A stretch of 25,487 nt of DNA, from NCBI GenBank assembly GCA_025964455.1, contig JAOPYU010000128.1, positions 1 through 25,487 on the forward strand, in the 5' to 3' direction. This DNA is from Thermoleophilia bacterium. GTDB taxonomy: Bacteria > Actinomycetota > Thermoleophilia > Gaiellales > SKUG01. Under the pieces are notes generated by a model, which ran no database searches, was not told the DNA's origin, and worked only from the letters and a program-made list of their open reading frames with translations. Within the stretch, counting starts at the first letter, position 1; every line of letters starts with the position of its first letter. The position numbers and the translations under genes are program-made. Below are positions 15,294-23,684 of the stretch, piece by piece.

Positions 15294-15346
15294 TTCATCC
15301 AAGCTTCACCGCAAATACATCCGATCTACATCGACCCCGGATACCT
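15294..15346 (+). promoter_or_regulatory. PHO-box-like array and promoter of the pst operon
   Basis: Four heptamers, TTCATCC (15294), TTCACCG (15305), TACATCC (15316) and TACATCG (15327), start exactly 11 bases apart. The form is a heptamer plus a 4-base spacer, the same design as PHO boxes bound by PhoB/PhoP regulators, including the actinobacterial GTTCACC type. A -10-like GGATAC/ATACCT follows at 15339-15346, so the last repeats replace the -35 region, as at activator-dependent Pho promoters. The leader to the pstS start is about 70 bases. Confidence 0.72.
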
Positions 15347-15417
15347 TCCGCCTCGGAATGGAGGACTCTCTCGGGCCTCACCAAAGGGATGCGGCTCGGC
15401 CGCAGGGATGGATGCAG

Positions 15418-16371
15418 ATGCGATCGATCATCTGGAACACGCTCCGCACCACGATATTCATCGGAGCGGCTGCATTTGTGGCCACGGGCTGCGGTGGCGA
15501 CGGCGGTGACAGTGGTGGGGGCTCTGGGCTCAACGGCACGATCCGCATCGACGGGTCGAGTACGGTCGCGCCCCTGAGCGAGGCCGCAGCCGAGACCTTC
15601 CAGGAGGAGGAATCCGACGTTCGCGTCACGGTTGGCACCTCTGGTACCGGTGGTGGCTTCGAGAAGTTCTGCGCCGGCGAGACCGACATCTCCGACGCCT
15701 CGCGCGAGATCAAGGACGAGGAAGCGGCCCTGTGCACCGAGGCTGGCATCAAGTATGACGCCCTCCAGGTCGCCAATGACGGCATCGCGCTCGTGGTCAA
15801 TCCGGACAACGACTGGGTGACCTGTCTCACGGTCGATCAGCTCAAGCTCATCTGGGACCGCGATTCGAAGGTCGACAACTGGCAGGACGTCGATCCGAAG
15901 TTCCCGGACGAGGAGCTCGAGCTCTATGGACCCGGCACCGACAGCGGCACGTTCGACTTCTTCACCAAGGAGGTCAACGGCGAGGAAGGCCGGAGCCGCA
16001 CCGACTACCAGCCCTCCGAGGACGACAACGTCACGGTTCAGGGCGTCGCCGGTGGCAAGGGCGCGCTCGGCTACTTCGGCCACAGCTACGTCGAGCAGAA
16101 CAAGGACACGATCAAGCCGCTCGAGATCGACGGCGGCGACGGCTGCGTCGAGCCCACGAACGAAACCGTGCAGGACGGGACGTACAAGCCGCTCAGCCGA
16201 CCGCTCTACATCTACCCAAGCACGAAGCTGGTCGCCCGCAAGGAAGGCGTGGCGTTCATCCAGCACTACGCGGAGAACGCAGCCGCCATCGCCGAGCAGG
16301 CGCTGTTCGTACCGCTCACCGACGAGCAGCAGCAGACCCTGGACGACGCCGTCGCGGACCTGAAGGGCTGA
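15418..16371 (+). CDS. pstS: Phosphate ABC transporter substrate-binding lipoprotein
   Basis: This 317-residue periplasmic-type binding protein is anchored as a lipoprotein. The signal is [19 protein letters not shown] with lipobox VATGC, followed by a flexible Gly/Asp/Ser linker. Phosphate-contact motifs of PstS are present: [18 protein letters not shown] with [13 protein letters not shown], and [10 protein letters not shown], then GALGYFG. It binds inorganic phosphate for the PstCAB transporter. I chose the ATG at 15418 because AGGGA at 15404-15408 is 9 bases upstream; an in-frame ATG at 15412 is too close to that site. It is the first gene of the pst operon, and the Pho-like array lies just upstream. 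The extracellular part is acidic, usual for this family. Confidence 0.94.
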   Translation: MRSIIWNTLRTTIFIGAAAFVATGCGGDGGDSGGGSGLNGTIRIDGSSTVAPLSEAAAETFQEEESDVRVTVGTSGTGGGFEKFCAGETDISDASREIKDEEAALCTEAGIKYDALQVANDGIALVVNPDNDWVTCLTVDQLKLIWDRDSKVDNWQDVDPKFPDEELELYGPGTDSGTFDFFTKEVNGEEGRSRTDYQPSEDDNVTVQGVAGGKGALGYFGHSYVEQNKDTIKPLEIDGGDGCVEPTNETVQDGTYKPLSRPLYIYPSTKLVARKEGVAFIQHYAENAAAIAEQALFVPLTDEQQQTLDDAVADLKG

Positions 16372-16420
16372 CATCGACATCGACCTGACACGAGGCCACC
16401 CACGCCGTGGCGAACAACTG

Positions 16421-17284
16421 ATGCGCACGCTCGTGTTCCTGTGCGCACTGCTGTCAGTCGGCACCACGATCGCGATCCTGTTCGCGCTCGTGGTGCCGAC
16501 CCTCGAGTTCTTCGCGGACGTGTCGCTCCGCGAATTCTTCACCACGCGCGACTGGTCCCCGCTGTTCGAGCCGCCAAAGTTCGGGGTGCTGCCTCTCATC
16601 TCAGCCACGCTGGTGACGACCTTCTGGGCGCTGGCGGTCTGCGTGCCCTTCGGGTTGGGCACGGCGATCCTCTTGTCGGAGTACGCGCGCCCCCGCACCA
16701 GGGCGATCCTCAAGCCGATGATCGAGCTACTGGCCGGCATCCCGACCGTCGTCTACGGGTTCTTCGCGCTCACGTTCGTGACGCCGCTCCTGCAGGAGCA
16801 CTGGCCGTTCGGCGAGCCGCCGTCGACGTTCAACGCGCTCTCGGCCGGGCTCGTCATGGGCGTGATGATCCTGCCGATCGTCGCGTCACTCTCGGAGGAT
16901 GCCATGGCAGCCGTTCCCGACAGCCTGCGGGCCGGTGCCGCTGCGCTCGGCGGATCCCGGCTGCAGGTCGCGACGCGGGTCGTCGTCCCCGCAGCCCTGT
17001 CAGGCATCGTCGCATCCTTCGTGCTCGCGATCTCGCGTGCGCTCGGTGAGACGATGATCGTGCTCATCGCGGCTGGCAGTGCGCCGCAGTTGACCGCCGA
17101 CCCGCGCGAGGCGATGCAGACGATGACGGCGTTCATCGCCTCGGCCGGCATCGGCGACCAGCCTACGGGCTCGACCGGCTACAAGACGATCTTCGCCGTC
17201 GGCGCGACACTGTTCGTCGCGACGATGCTCATGAACCTGGTCAGCATTCGCCTCGTACGCCGCTTCCGGGAGGTGTACGAGTGA
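16421..17284 (+). CDS. pstC: Phosphate ABC transporter permease PstC
   Basis: This 287-residue membrane subunit has about six transmembrane segments. It has the binding-protein-dependent permease loop around DSLRAGAAALGGSRLQVATRVVVPAALSGI (shown here by its core EAA-like pattern), which docks on PstB. The segment LLAGIPTVVYGFFAL and SRALGETMIV are hallmarks of PstC/PstA. The ATG at 16421 is the first standard start. The frame is open for about 50 bases upstream and encodes RGHPRRGEQ, which looks like the usual PstC N-terminus, but it has no ATG, GTG or TTG, so the true start may be non-canonical or simply here. The stop overlaps pstA by 4 bases. Confidence 0.92.
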   Translation: MRTLVFLCALLSVGTTIAILFALVVPTLEFFADVSLREFFTTRDWSPLFEPPKFGVLPLISATLVTTFWALAVCVPFGLGTAILLSEYARPRTRAILKPMIELLAGIPTVVYGFFALTFVTPLLQEHWPFGEPPSTFNALSAGLVMGVMILPIVASLSEDAMAAVPDSLRAGAAALGGSRLQVATRVVVPAALSGIVASFVLAISRALGETMIVLIAAGSAPQLTADPREAMQTMTAFIASAGIGDQPTGSTGYKTIFAVGATLFVATMLMNLVSIRLVRRFREVYE

Positions 17285-18174
17285 ACGCGGACAGGCTGGA
17301 GAACGTCGACCTGCACAACTCCCCGGGATCCCGGGCGCGCCGCGTCAAGGACACCGCATTCATGGCTTTGCTCATCGCGAGCCTCGCCGTCGGACTCGTG
17401 ACGCTCGGAGCGCTGCTGGTCGACGTGGTCTCGACGGCGTGGCCACGGCTCGACTGGCGCGTCGTGCAGAACTTCCCGTCGAGCTTCCCGGATCGCGCCG
17501 GAGCGCAGTCGGCGATCATGGGCACGATCTGGGTCGTCGGCCTCACCGGCTTCATCTGCGTGCCGGTTGGGATCGGCGCCGCGGTGTACCTCGAGGAGTA
17601 CGCCGACCAGGAGCGGTGGTACAACCGGCTCATCGAGCTCAACATCCAGAACCTCGCTGCCGTGCCGTCGATCGTCTACGGCATTCTCGGGCTCGGGTTC
17701 ATCGCACGTGCGCTCGGGTTCGGCCAGACGGTGCTCGCCGCGTCGCTCACGCTCGCGTTGCTCGTACTGCCGATCATGATCATCGCGGCGCGCGAGGCGA
17801 TCCGGGCAGTACCGCCGAGCATCCGCCACGCGTCGCTCGCGCTCGGCGCCACGCAGTGGCAGACGATTCGCCAGCAGGTACTGCCCGCCGCCGTGCCGGG
17901 CATCGCGACGGGGTCGATCCTTGCGCTGTCGCGCGCGATCGGCGAGGCCGCGCCGCTCATCATGCTCGGGGGACTGACCTTCGTCACGTTCAACCCGGAC
18001 GGTCCGCTGAGCGCGTTCACCGTCCTGCCCATCCAGATCTTCAACTGGATCTCGCGCCCACAGGACGAGTTCCGCGTGCTGGCGGCAGCTGCGATCGTCG
18101 TGCTGCTCGTGATCCTGCTGCTCATGAACGCGACGGCGATCCTGCTGCGTAATCGATACGGACGGAAGTGGTAA
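17281..18174 (+). CDS. pstA: Phosphate ABC transporter permease PstA
   Basis: This 297-residue partner permease has about six helices. A hydrophilic N-terminus of about 20 residues precedes helix 1 ([20 protein letters not shown]). PstA features include [24 protein letters not shown], the EAA-type loop around [20 protein letters not shown], and [14 protein letters not shown]. It pairs with PstC to form the phosphate channel. It starts with GTG at 17281, overlapping the pstC stop (GTGA), and ends 5 bases before pstB, consistent with tight translational coupling in one transcript. Confidence 0.93.
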   Translation: MNADRLENVDLHNSPGSRARRVKDTAFMALLIASLAVGLVTLGALLVDVVSTAWPRLDWRVVQNFPSSFPDRAGAQSAIMGTIWVVGLTGFICVPVGIGAAVYLEEYADQERWYNRLIELNIQNLAAVPSIVYGILGLGFIARALGFGQTVLAASLTLALLVLPIMIIAAREAIRAVPPSIRHASLALGATQWQTIRQQVLPAAVPGIATGSILALSRAIGEAAPLIMLGGLTFVTFNPDGPLSAFTVLPIQIFNWISRPQDEFRVLAAAAIVVLLVILLLMNATAILLRNRYGRKW

Positions 18175-18179
18175 CTGCG

Positions 18180-18959
18180 ATGGCCGACCCGGTCTTCGAA
18201 CTCAAGGACGTTGCCGTCCGGTACGGTGGCGAGCTCGCCGTGTCAGGGGTCACCCTGGACATCCAGGCGCGTCAGGTCACGGCCCTCATCGGTCCGTCGG
18301 GCTGCGGCAAGAGCACACTTCTGCGGTGCCTCAACCGGATGAACGACCTCATCCCGGCGGCATCCGTGGAGGGCAGCATCCGCTACCACGGCCACGGCAT
18401 CTACGACGCGGACGTGGACCCGGTCGAGGTGCGCAAGCGCATCGGGATGGTGTTCCAGAAGCCGAACCCGTTTCCCAAGTCGATCTACGACAACGTCGCG
18501 TTCGGCCCGCGCGTGCTCGGACGCAAGGACGACCTCGAAGGGACCGTCGAACGCGCGCTGCGCCGCGCGGCGCTCTGGGAAGAGGTCAAGGATCGCCTCA
18601 AGTCGAGTGCCCTCAGCCTGTCGGGCGGTCAGCAGCAGCGGCTGTGTATCGCCCGGGCGCTCGCGATCGAACCTGACGTCATTCTCATGGACGAACCCGC
18701 ATCCGCGCTCGATCCGATTTCCACAGCGCGCATCGAGGACCTCATGGCCGAGCTCAAGGAGCACTACGCGATCGTGGTGGTGACCCACAACATGCAGCAG
18801 GCAGCGCGCGTGTCGGATATGACAGCGTTCTTCACCGTCGAGCTGGACGAGCAGTCGCGACGGATCGGGCGGCTCATCGAGTTCGACGGGACGGACCGCA
18901 TCTTCACGCGACCGAGTGACGAGCGAACAGAGGCGTACGTGACGGGACGGTTCGGATGA
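18180..18959 (+). CDS. pstB: Phosphate ABC transporter ATP-binding protein PstB
   Basis: This 259-residue ATPase shows Walker [10 protein letters not shown] at 38-46, the PstB-specific [10 protein letters not shown] just after it, the Q-loop in [19 protein letters not shown], the signature LSGGQQQR, Walker [14 protein letters not shown] and the switch histidine in VTHNMQQA. These match PstB over its full length. The ATG at 18180 is preferred to a GTG at 18168, which would overlap the pstA stop, because homology begins at this point; the ribosome binding site is weak. The stop TGA overlaps the phoU ATG. The C-terminal part [21 protein letters not shown] is the usual PstB ending. Confidence 0.95.
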   Translation: MADPVFELKDVAVRYGGELAVSGVTLDIQARQVTALIGPSGCGKSTLLRCLNRMNDLIPAASVEGSIRYHGHGIYDADVDPVEVRKRIGMVFQKPNPFPKSIYDNVAFGPRVLGRKDDLEGTVERALRRAALWEEVKDRLKSSALSLSGGQQQRLCIARALAIEPDVILMDEPASALDPISTARIEDLMAELKEHYAIVVVTHNMQQAARVSDMTAFFTVELDEQSRRIGRLIEFDGTDRIFTRPSDERTEAYVTGRFG

Positions 18960-19624
18960 TGATGCGCAACGTGATGCAGGAGGAGCTGCAGGCCCTGGAG
19001 GAGGCGCTGCAGGTCGAGGGGCGGCTCGTGCTGGAGGCGATCGGTCTCGCGCGCACGACGCTCGTGAACGGCGACCGGGTGCTCGCGGAGAAGCTCATCG
19101 ATTTCGACGAGCAAGTGGACCTGCTGTACCTACAGGTGGAGCAGGGCATCGAGACGCTGCTCGCGCGCCAGACCCCAGTCGCCGGCGACCTGCGGCTCGT
19201 GCTGGCGATGCTCCACATCAACCTGCACCTGGAGCGGATGGCGGACTACTGCGTCACCATCGCCAAGCTCGTGAGCCTGTCGAGCGAACTGCGCTCGGAC
19301 GATGACCTCACCGCGAAGTTCGACGAAATGGCCGAACGAGCGAGCGACATGCTCGAGGTCGCGATGGGTGCGCTCCGCGAACGCGATCAGCAAGCCGCGG
19401 AATCACTGGTTGAGATGGACGGATTCATCAACCGCCACAACCGCAAAGTGGTGGAGCGGGTGATGGACCTCGGCGTCGATCCCGAAATTCGCGAGTGGGG
19501 GCTGCGCATGGTTCTCGTCTCGAGGTGCCTCGAACGCATCGGCGATCACGTGGTAGACGTGGGCGAGCGCACGGCGTACCTGGTGAGTGGCGAGTTCCGC
19601 GAATTCACCGACGCGTCGGAATGA
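18956..19624 (+). CDS. phoU: Phosphate signalling protein PhoU
   Basis: This 222-residue all-helical protein consists of two PhoU repeats. Each has the metal-binding E(R)xxD motif, [15 protein letters not shown] in the first and [14 protein letters not shown] in the second. PhoU links the Pst transporter to a sensor kinase and keeps the Pho response off when phosphate is plentiful. Three consecutive ATG codons begin at 18956, and the first overlaps the pstB stop by 4 bases. As the last gene of the operon it supports the idea that the nearby two-component system takes part in phosphate signalling, though this is context, not proof. The length is typical of actinobacterial PhoU. Confidence 0.94.
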   Translation: MMMRNVMQEELQALEEALQVEGRLVLEAIGLARTTLVNGDRVLAEKLIDFDEQVDLLYLQVEQGIETLLARQTPVAGDLRLVLAMLHINLHLERMADYCVTIAKLVSLSSELRSDDDLTAKFDEMAERASDMLEVAMGALRERDQQAAESLVEMDGFINRHNRKVVERVMDLGVDPEIREWGLRMVLVSRCLERIGDHVVDVGERTAYLVSGEFREFTDASE

Positions 19625-19737
19625 GCACTACCTCACGTCGCCCGACTGGCCAGTGAGACCGACCTCGCGACTTGTTCGACAGTCTGATGAGTGCCGCGCG
19701 GACCGCGGCGTACCATCGGATGCTCGGGGGAGACATC

Positions 19738-20085
19738 ATGGGGCCGAAAGTCGTGTTCGGGATCGCTGCCGGTGTCACCGGTTTGTACGCCCACCAGCGC
19801 TACAGCGGGAACGTGAACTACACGGGCCCAGCGGTCAGTACGCCTGCCGGAAGCCTGCGCCCCGAGGAGGGCAAGCCGGATGCCTCGGCGCACCGCTCGA
19901 TCTACATAGCGGCAGGACTGGCGGCACTTGCAGGCGCGGCATTCATCGCTGGTCCGAAGGTCGCGATGGCGTCGGGAGCAGCGGCGCGGGAGTTCGCGTC
20001 CGACTACACGATCTTCACGAAGATCGGCGCCGGGTTGATCGGTGCAGGCGCTGGCACGGCTGGTGGGACGCTCCTCGCCACATAG
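19738..20085 (+). CDS. Small membrane protein, function unknown
   Basis: This 115-residue protein has two hydrophobic glycine/alanine-rich segments, near residues 2-18 (PKVVFGIAAGVTGLYA) and 55-75 (IYIAAGLAALAGAAFIAGP), and a third near 95-113 rich in small residues (IGAGLIGAGAGTAGG). A polar loop of about 35 residues lies between the first two. I chose the ATG at 19738 because GGGGGAG lies 7 bases upstream. Longer in-frame starts at 19687 and 19720 have no such site. I do not recognise the family. It stands alone between phoU and a regulator gene and could be transcribed with either. Confidence 0.6.
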   Translation: MGPKVVFGIAAGVTGLYAHQRYSGNVNYTGPAVSTPAGSLRPEEGKPDASAHRSIYIAAGLAALAGAAFIAGPKVAMASGAAAREFASDYTIFTKIGAGLIGAGAGTAGGTLLAT

Positions 20086-20162
20086 GCTGGCCGCGCCGTC
20101 ATGCGTCGCCCGCCAATTTCGCTTGGTATGCTAGCTATGTTGAGTTCCGTACGAGAAGGATC

Positions 20163-20750
20163 GTGACCGTGCCGAAAACCCAGGTAGCGCCGGTGGAGTG
20201 GTACACCGTGGGACAGGCCGCGGACTTCCTCGGGATCGCCCAGTCGAGTTTCCGCAAGTGGGTCGATGCCGGCCTGCTGGAGTCCTTCACCACCCCCGGC
20301 GGGCACCGGCGCGTCACGCGCGCAGCGCTCGATCGGTTCGTGCAGGGCAACGTCGGCTCGGGCGCGCCTGCGTCGTCGCCCACCGTCCTCGTCATCGATG
20401 ACGACCCGGCAGTGCGGGCGACGATCCGCGCCAGCCTCGAGGCAGGCAACTTCAGCGTCACCGAGGCGGGGAGTGCCGCCGAGGGCGTGACACGGATCAA
20501 CGAGCGGATCCCCGACCTGCTGATGATCGACATCTGCATGCCGGGGACCGATGGATGGCAATTGCTGCAGAAGCTGCGCGAGCGCCTGGACGTGACCGAG
20601 CTGCCGGTACTCGTGTTCAGCGGCAGCGACTCGCTCGACGCTACCGACGCGCGCGGCGCGCAGGCATACGCACGCAAGCCGTTCGATCCAACGCGCCTGG
20701 TGGCGCAGGCGCGGCTGCTCTGTGACCACTGCCGCGAAGCGACGACGTAG
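20163..20750 (+). CDS. Response regulator with N-terminal MerR/BldC-type HTH and C-terminal receiver domain
   Basis: This 195-residue protein has a DNA-binding domain first (about residues 12-62): WYTVGQAADFLGIAQSSFRKW, wing TTPGGHRRVTRAALDRF. This is the pattern of MerR/excisionase or BldC-like helix-turn-helix domains. A short linker leads to a receiver domain (about 74-190) with DDD at 79-81, phospho-acceptor D123 (LMIDICMPG), S153 and K172 (ARKPFDP). The order HTH then receiver is the reverse of OmpR or NarL regulators. The GTG at 20163 follows GAGAAGGA. No kinase gene is adjacent, so it is an orphan regulator. It is convergent with the DUF2243 gene 13 bases away. The key residues look intact. 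Confidence 0.85.
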   Translation: MTVPKTQVAPVEWYTVGQAADFLGIAQSSFRKWVDAGLLESFTTPGGHRRVTRAALDRFVQGNVGSGAPASSPTVLVIDDDPAVRATIRASLEAGNFSVTEAGSAAEGVTRINERIPDLLMIDICMPGTDGWQLLQKLRERLDVTELPVLVFSGSDSLDATDARGAQAYARKPFDPTRLVAQARLLCDHCREATT

Positions 20751-20763
20751 CGTCGCGTGCTGA

Positions 20764-21288
20764 TCAGGTCGACGTCTGGTCGCCGTGGGCGCCGCGACCT
20801 GATGCCGCGAATGTCGCGCCGAGGGCGAGCAGCACGACATTGGTGAGGACGTAGAGGAGATCCGACTCGGTCTGGAAGTCGGGCTGGTACAGGTGGTGGA
20901 GGCCGAGCCCGAGGTGAAGCACCACGCCGTCGACGATGTCGAAGAGTGCCCACCCCATCACGACCGAGCCGATCGTGAAGCGGCCGTCGGGGAGCCGTCC
21001 ATTCCGTCCTGCGCGCCAGATGAGCGCGACGCCGAGGATGCTGACGATCAGCGCGAAGGCGTGGAACATCCCGTTGGCGACGAGGTTCTCGTCCATGCTC
21101 GCCATCGAGTCCATCTCGAAGCCCTCCACGTCGGAGAGGAAGCCGTGCCAGTGCAGCAGCTCGTGGAAGAGCAGCCCATCGAGCATCGCGCCGAATCCCG
21201 CGCCGGTGACGAGCCCCGGGACCCATGCCAGCGCAGCTCGCGCGCGTGATGTGGTCGACCGCACGCCCTGCTCACTGCTCCGTTCCAA
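20764..21288 (-). CDS. DUF2243-family membrane protein
   Basis: This 174-residue integral membrane protein has about four helices. The first contains the family hallmark GFGAMLDGLLFHELLHWHG, with glutamate, aspartate and three histidines inside or next to the membrane. A second histidine-rich helix is DIVDGVVLHLGLGLHHLY. These residues could bind a metal or haem, as in other small membrane proteins with His-rich helices; that is inference. I chose the TTG at 21288 because GGGAGG lies 8 bases upstream on the reverse strand; a GTG at 21261 is the alternative. The role of DUF2243 is unknown. Confidence 0.75.
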   Translation of the reverse strand: MERSSEQGVRSTTSRARAALAWVPGLVTGAGFGAMLDGLLFHELLHWHGFLSDVEGFEMDSMASMDENLVANGMFHAFALIVSILGVALIWRAGRNGRLPDGRFTIGSVVMGWALFDIVDGVVLHLGLGLHHLYQPDFQTESDLLYVLTNVVLLALGATFAASGRGAHGDQTST

Positions 21289-21475
21289 TGATCCGCCCTC
21301 CCGTTCCGTTGCTGGGATGCAACGTACCCGCCGCCCGACGCGATGCGAGTGCGAGAAGTCGCACATCTGCACGACTACGACGAGATGTGCGAGATATCGG
21401 TCGAATGGAAGTTGCCGCGCCGTGCCCGAGGTGGTTCTGTGTGGCTACTGGTCGGGCTGGTCTGGGGTGGTCACG

Positions 21476-21829
21476 ATGCGTCGCACAGCAGAGTTCCAGG
21501 CGGTGTATTACCTCCTCACCGGGGTGTGGGCGGTGCTCGGGAGGCGCAGCTTCGAGGCTGTGAGCGGTCGCAAGCACGACTACTGGCTGGTTCGTACGCT
21601 CGGAGCGCTGACGGCCGTCATCGGGGCATCGATCTGGGGCCAATCACGGCGCGACGGGTCACCTGCGCTCCTCGCGGGCGGATCAGCGGCTGCGTTCGCC
21701 GTCAGTGACACGGTCTACGTCGCCCGGGGGCGGATTCCGCTCGTCTACCTGCTCGATGCAGTACCGCAGGTGTGCTTCTTCGTAGCCTGGATCCGCGGTG
21801 GGGTGCGGAGGGATGCGGTGCATGGCTGA
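21476..21829 (+). CDS. Small four-helix membrane protein, function unknown
   Basis: This 117-residue protein has about four hydrophobic segments: AVYYLLTGVWAVLG, LVRTLGALTAVIGASIWG, PALLAGGSAAAFAVSDTVYV and LVYLLDAVPQVCFFVAWI. The recurring elements SFEAVSGRKHDYWLVRTLG and ISDTVYVARGRIPLVYLLD look like a conserved but uncharacterised family of small membrane proteins. The ATG at 21476 follows GGGGTGG. It ends 17 bases before the start of the diadenylate-cyclase-like gene, so the two are probably co-transcribed. Confidence 0.6.
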   Translation: MRRTAEFQAVYYLLTGVWAVLGRRSFEAVSGRKHDYWLVRTLGALTAVIGASIWGQSRRDGSPALLAGGSAAAFAVSDTVYVARGRIPLVYLLDAVPQVCFFVAWIRGGVRRDAVHG

Positions 21830-21846
21830 CGGGTACGTCCCCGCCC

Positions 21847-23118
21847 ATGCATCACGAGCACTATGCGCATCCGCGTGAACTCACGGAGTTCGCACTCGAG
21901 CGATGGCCCTGTGCCCAGCCGGCCGAGGGCCAGCTGGAGCGCCTCTACGCGACGTGCTACCAGGCGAGCCTGCTGAGCGAGGAGGGGCGTCCGATCACCT
22001 TTCGCGCGATCCTCGCCGACCCCGAGGTGTTCGATGCCGACGGTGGCCCGCCGCACAGCTTCCACCGGCTGGACCTGCAGCGACCCATCCGTTTCGAGCC
22101 GCGTGAGCTGCGACGCCTGTCCGCCGCTGCCGACTATCGCCGGACCCTGATCGGGGTCCAGGCGGACGGCGACGGCGTGCTGCACATCTGGGGGCTCGTC
22201 GACCAGGGCGTGCGGTGGCTGCACGACGTCGTCGGTGGCCGTGGAGGCGGGCCCGCGCTGCCCTCGGTCCCCATCGTGCACGTCGTTGCGCCGGGAAGCC
22301 TCGAGGCGCGCTGCGGCAGCGCGCTCGTCGCACGACTGGAGAGCGGTCGACTGTCGGGGACACGCTTCGACGTGTTCGATGCGACGTGGTTGCACGACGA
22401 CTTCCTGCCACTGCAGGACGCGGTCAACCGCCGCCACGAACTGGCGCGTGATGCCGCCGAGGCGCGGGGTGAGCAGTGGGCGCGTCCCGAGCACGGGATC
22501 GCGCGACTCATCGGTGAGCAGATGGTGAAGCGCGTCGTCGCGCTCATCCGTCAGGGTCGCCATGGCGGCACGCTGCTGTTCGTGCCCGACGAGGCGACCG
22601 TCGGCGGCGACGCGAATGGCTTCCTCGACATCAAGTACCCATTCGCGGACACATCCGCCCGGCGCCGCTTCTTCGACCTGCTCGCCGACATCCTCGATGC
22701 GGTCGCGGAGATTCGGGGAGGCGACGGAGGAGGCGTCTACTCCTGGGCCGATTTCCAGGCGACCGTGGACGAGCGCCTCGCCGCGCTCGACGAAGCCTGG
22801 TTCGAGCTCGCCAACCTGATCGCCGGGTTGGCGTCGGTGGACGGCGCCGTGGTGCTCGGCCGGCACATGGAGATCGTCGGCTTCGGCGCGGAGATCCTCG
22901 GACAGCTGCCACCCGTCCGATCGGTCCATCGCGCTCTCGACCTCGACGCGAACTCGGTCAGCGAGGAGCCAGCGGCGAGTGAGGGGACGCGCCACCGATC
23001 CGCGTACCGGCTCGCCAGCGCGCTCCCGGGCGCCCTCGCGATCGTCGTCTCCCAGGACGGCGGGGCACGGTTCGTCAAGGATCGCGATGGCGCAGTGACG
23101 ATCTGGGACCACGAATAG
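21847..23118 (+). CDS. Diadenylate-cyclase-like protein (DisA_N/DAC domain) with N-terminal sensor-like region
   Basis: This 423-residue protein ends in a domain with both catalytic motifs of diadenylate cyclases: DGA at residues 332-334 (SVDGAVVLGRHMEIVGFGAEI) and RHR at 382-384 (TRHRSAYRLASALPGALAIVVSQDGG). Family knowledge: DAC enzymes join two ATP molecules into c-di-AMP. The first ~310 residues resemble the DACNV-type region, a predicted sensor found N-terminal to DAC domains; I recall this by pattern and cannot verify it. It is not DisA, which carries a C-terminal DNA-binding part, and it lacks the membrane helices of CdaA. The ATG at 21847 has no clear ribosome binding site, so translation may depend on the preceding gene. 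Confidence 0.75.
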   Translation: MHHEHYAHPRELTEFALERWPCAQPAEGQLERLYATCYQASLLSEEGRPITFRAILADPEVFDADGGPPHSFHRLDLQRPIRFEPRELRRLSAAADYRRTLIGVQADGDGVLHIWGLVDQGVRWLHDVVGGRGGGPALPSVPIVHVVAPGSLEARCGSALVARLESGRLSGTRFDVFDATWLHDDFLPLQDAVNRRHELARDAAEARGEQWARPEHGIARLIGEQMVKRVVALIRQGRHGGTLLFVPDEATVGGDANGFLDIKYPFADTSARRRFFDLLADILDAVAEIRGGDGGGVYSWADFQATVDERLAALDEAWFELANLIAGLASVDGAVVLGRHMEIVGFGAEILGQLPPVRSVHRALDLDANSVSEEPAASEGTRHRSAYRLASALPGALAIVVSQDGGARFVKDRDGAVTIWDHE

Positions 23119-23300
23119 CAACGCATCCAATCGCAGGTCAACGACTGGCGCGCCGCGCCCCCGGCGCCGCGTTACACTGGGTGGTGTTGTGCTGTACATG
23201 GCCGGTGCCCCCAGCGGGTTCGGCGCCCTTGGTGGTCGCTTGATGCACACCTGATCGTACTGAGGCCTTGACCCCGCTTCCCAAGGAGCGGTGAGCCCAG

Positions 23301-23642
23301 ATGGATCCACGCCAGGAACGACGCGTCGCAGAGAACGAATCCCTGTTCAGGGGGGCGAACGAGGTCGCCGCCCACGCGATCGACGGGTTCGAGCCCGGGG
23401 GAGACAGCTACCAGCTCGTCTGCGAGTGCCCAGTGACCAACTGCGAGGACGGACTCGAGCTGACGCGAGCGCAATACCGCGAAGTGCGCACGAACGCTCG
23501 TTGGTTCGTGGTGCTCCCCGGCCACGTGGTGGGCGCCGTCGAGCACGTTGTCGCCGACCGCGGCGCGTACTGGATCGTGGAGAAGACAGGCGAGTGCGGG
23601 GCGATCGCCGAGGGATTGGCTGCGGCTCCGCCAGCCCCTTGA
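23301..23642 (+). CDS. Small CEC-motif protein, copy 1, function unknown
   Basis: This 113-residue soluble protein starts with a helical region (RQERRVAENESLFRGANEVA), then LVCECPVTNCED with a Cys-x-Cys-x5-Cys pattern, then WFVVLPGHV and YWIVEKTG. The gene at 23685-24014 encodes a clear paralogue with the same order and spacing of these elements. Similar small proteins occur in many Thermoleophilia as I recall, with no known function. The cysteine cluster could hold a metal; this is inference. The ATG at 23301 follows GGAG at a longish 12-base distance. An alternative GTG just upstream is in another frame. Confidence 0.7.
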   Translation: MDPRQERRVAENESLFRGANEVAAHAIDGFEPGGDSYQLVCECPVTNCEDGLELTRAQYREVRTNARWFVVLPGHVVGAVEHVVADRGAYWIVEKTGECGAIAEGLAAAPPAP

Positions 23643-23649
23643 GCTAGGT

Positions 23650-23678
23650 TTGCTAGCTAACCATCATGCGGGTAAGAT
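23650..23678 (+). promoter_or_regulatory. Leaderless-type promoter before CEC-motif copy 2
   Basis: TTGCTA at 23650-23655 and TAAGAT at 23673-23678 are separated by exactly 17 bases. TAAGAT ends 6 bases before the ATG at 23685, which places the transcription start at the A of the start codon. No good ribosome binding site is present, as expected for a leaderless mRNA. Confidence 0.6.
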
Positions 23679-23684
23679 CGCGCC

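Noticed and set aside
15295..16740. Long reverse-strand frame opposite pstS
   Set aside because: It is antisense to a clear PstS and reaches into PstC; its translation shows no domain and is composed mainly of residues expected from complementing GC-rich codons.
21745..23310. Reverse-strand open frame of about 520 codons opposite the diadenylate-cyclase-like gene
   Set aside because: The forward frame holds the conserved DGA and RHR motifs; the reverse product has no recognisable features.
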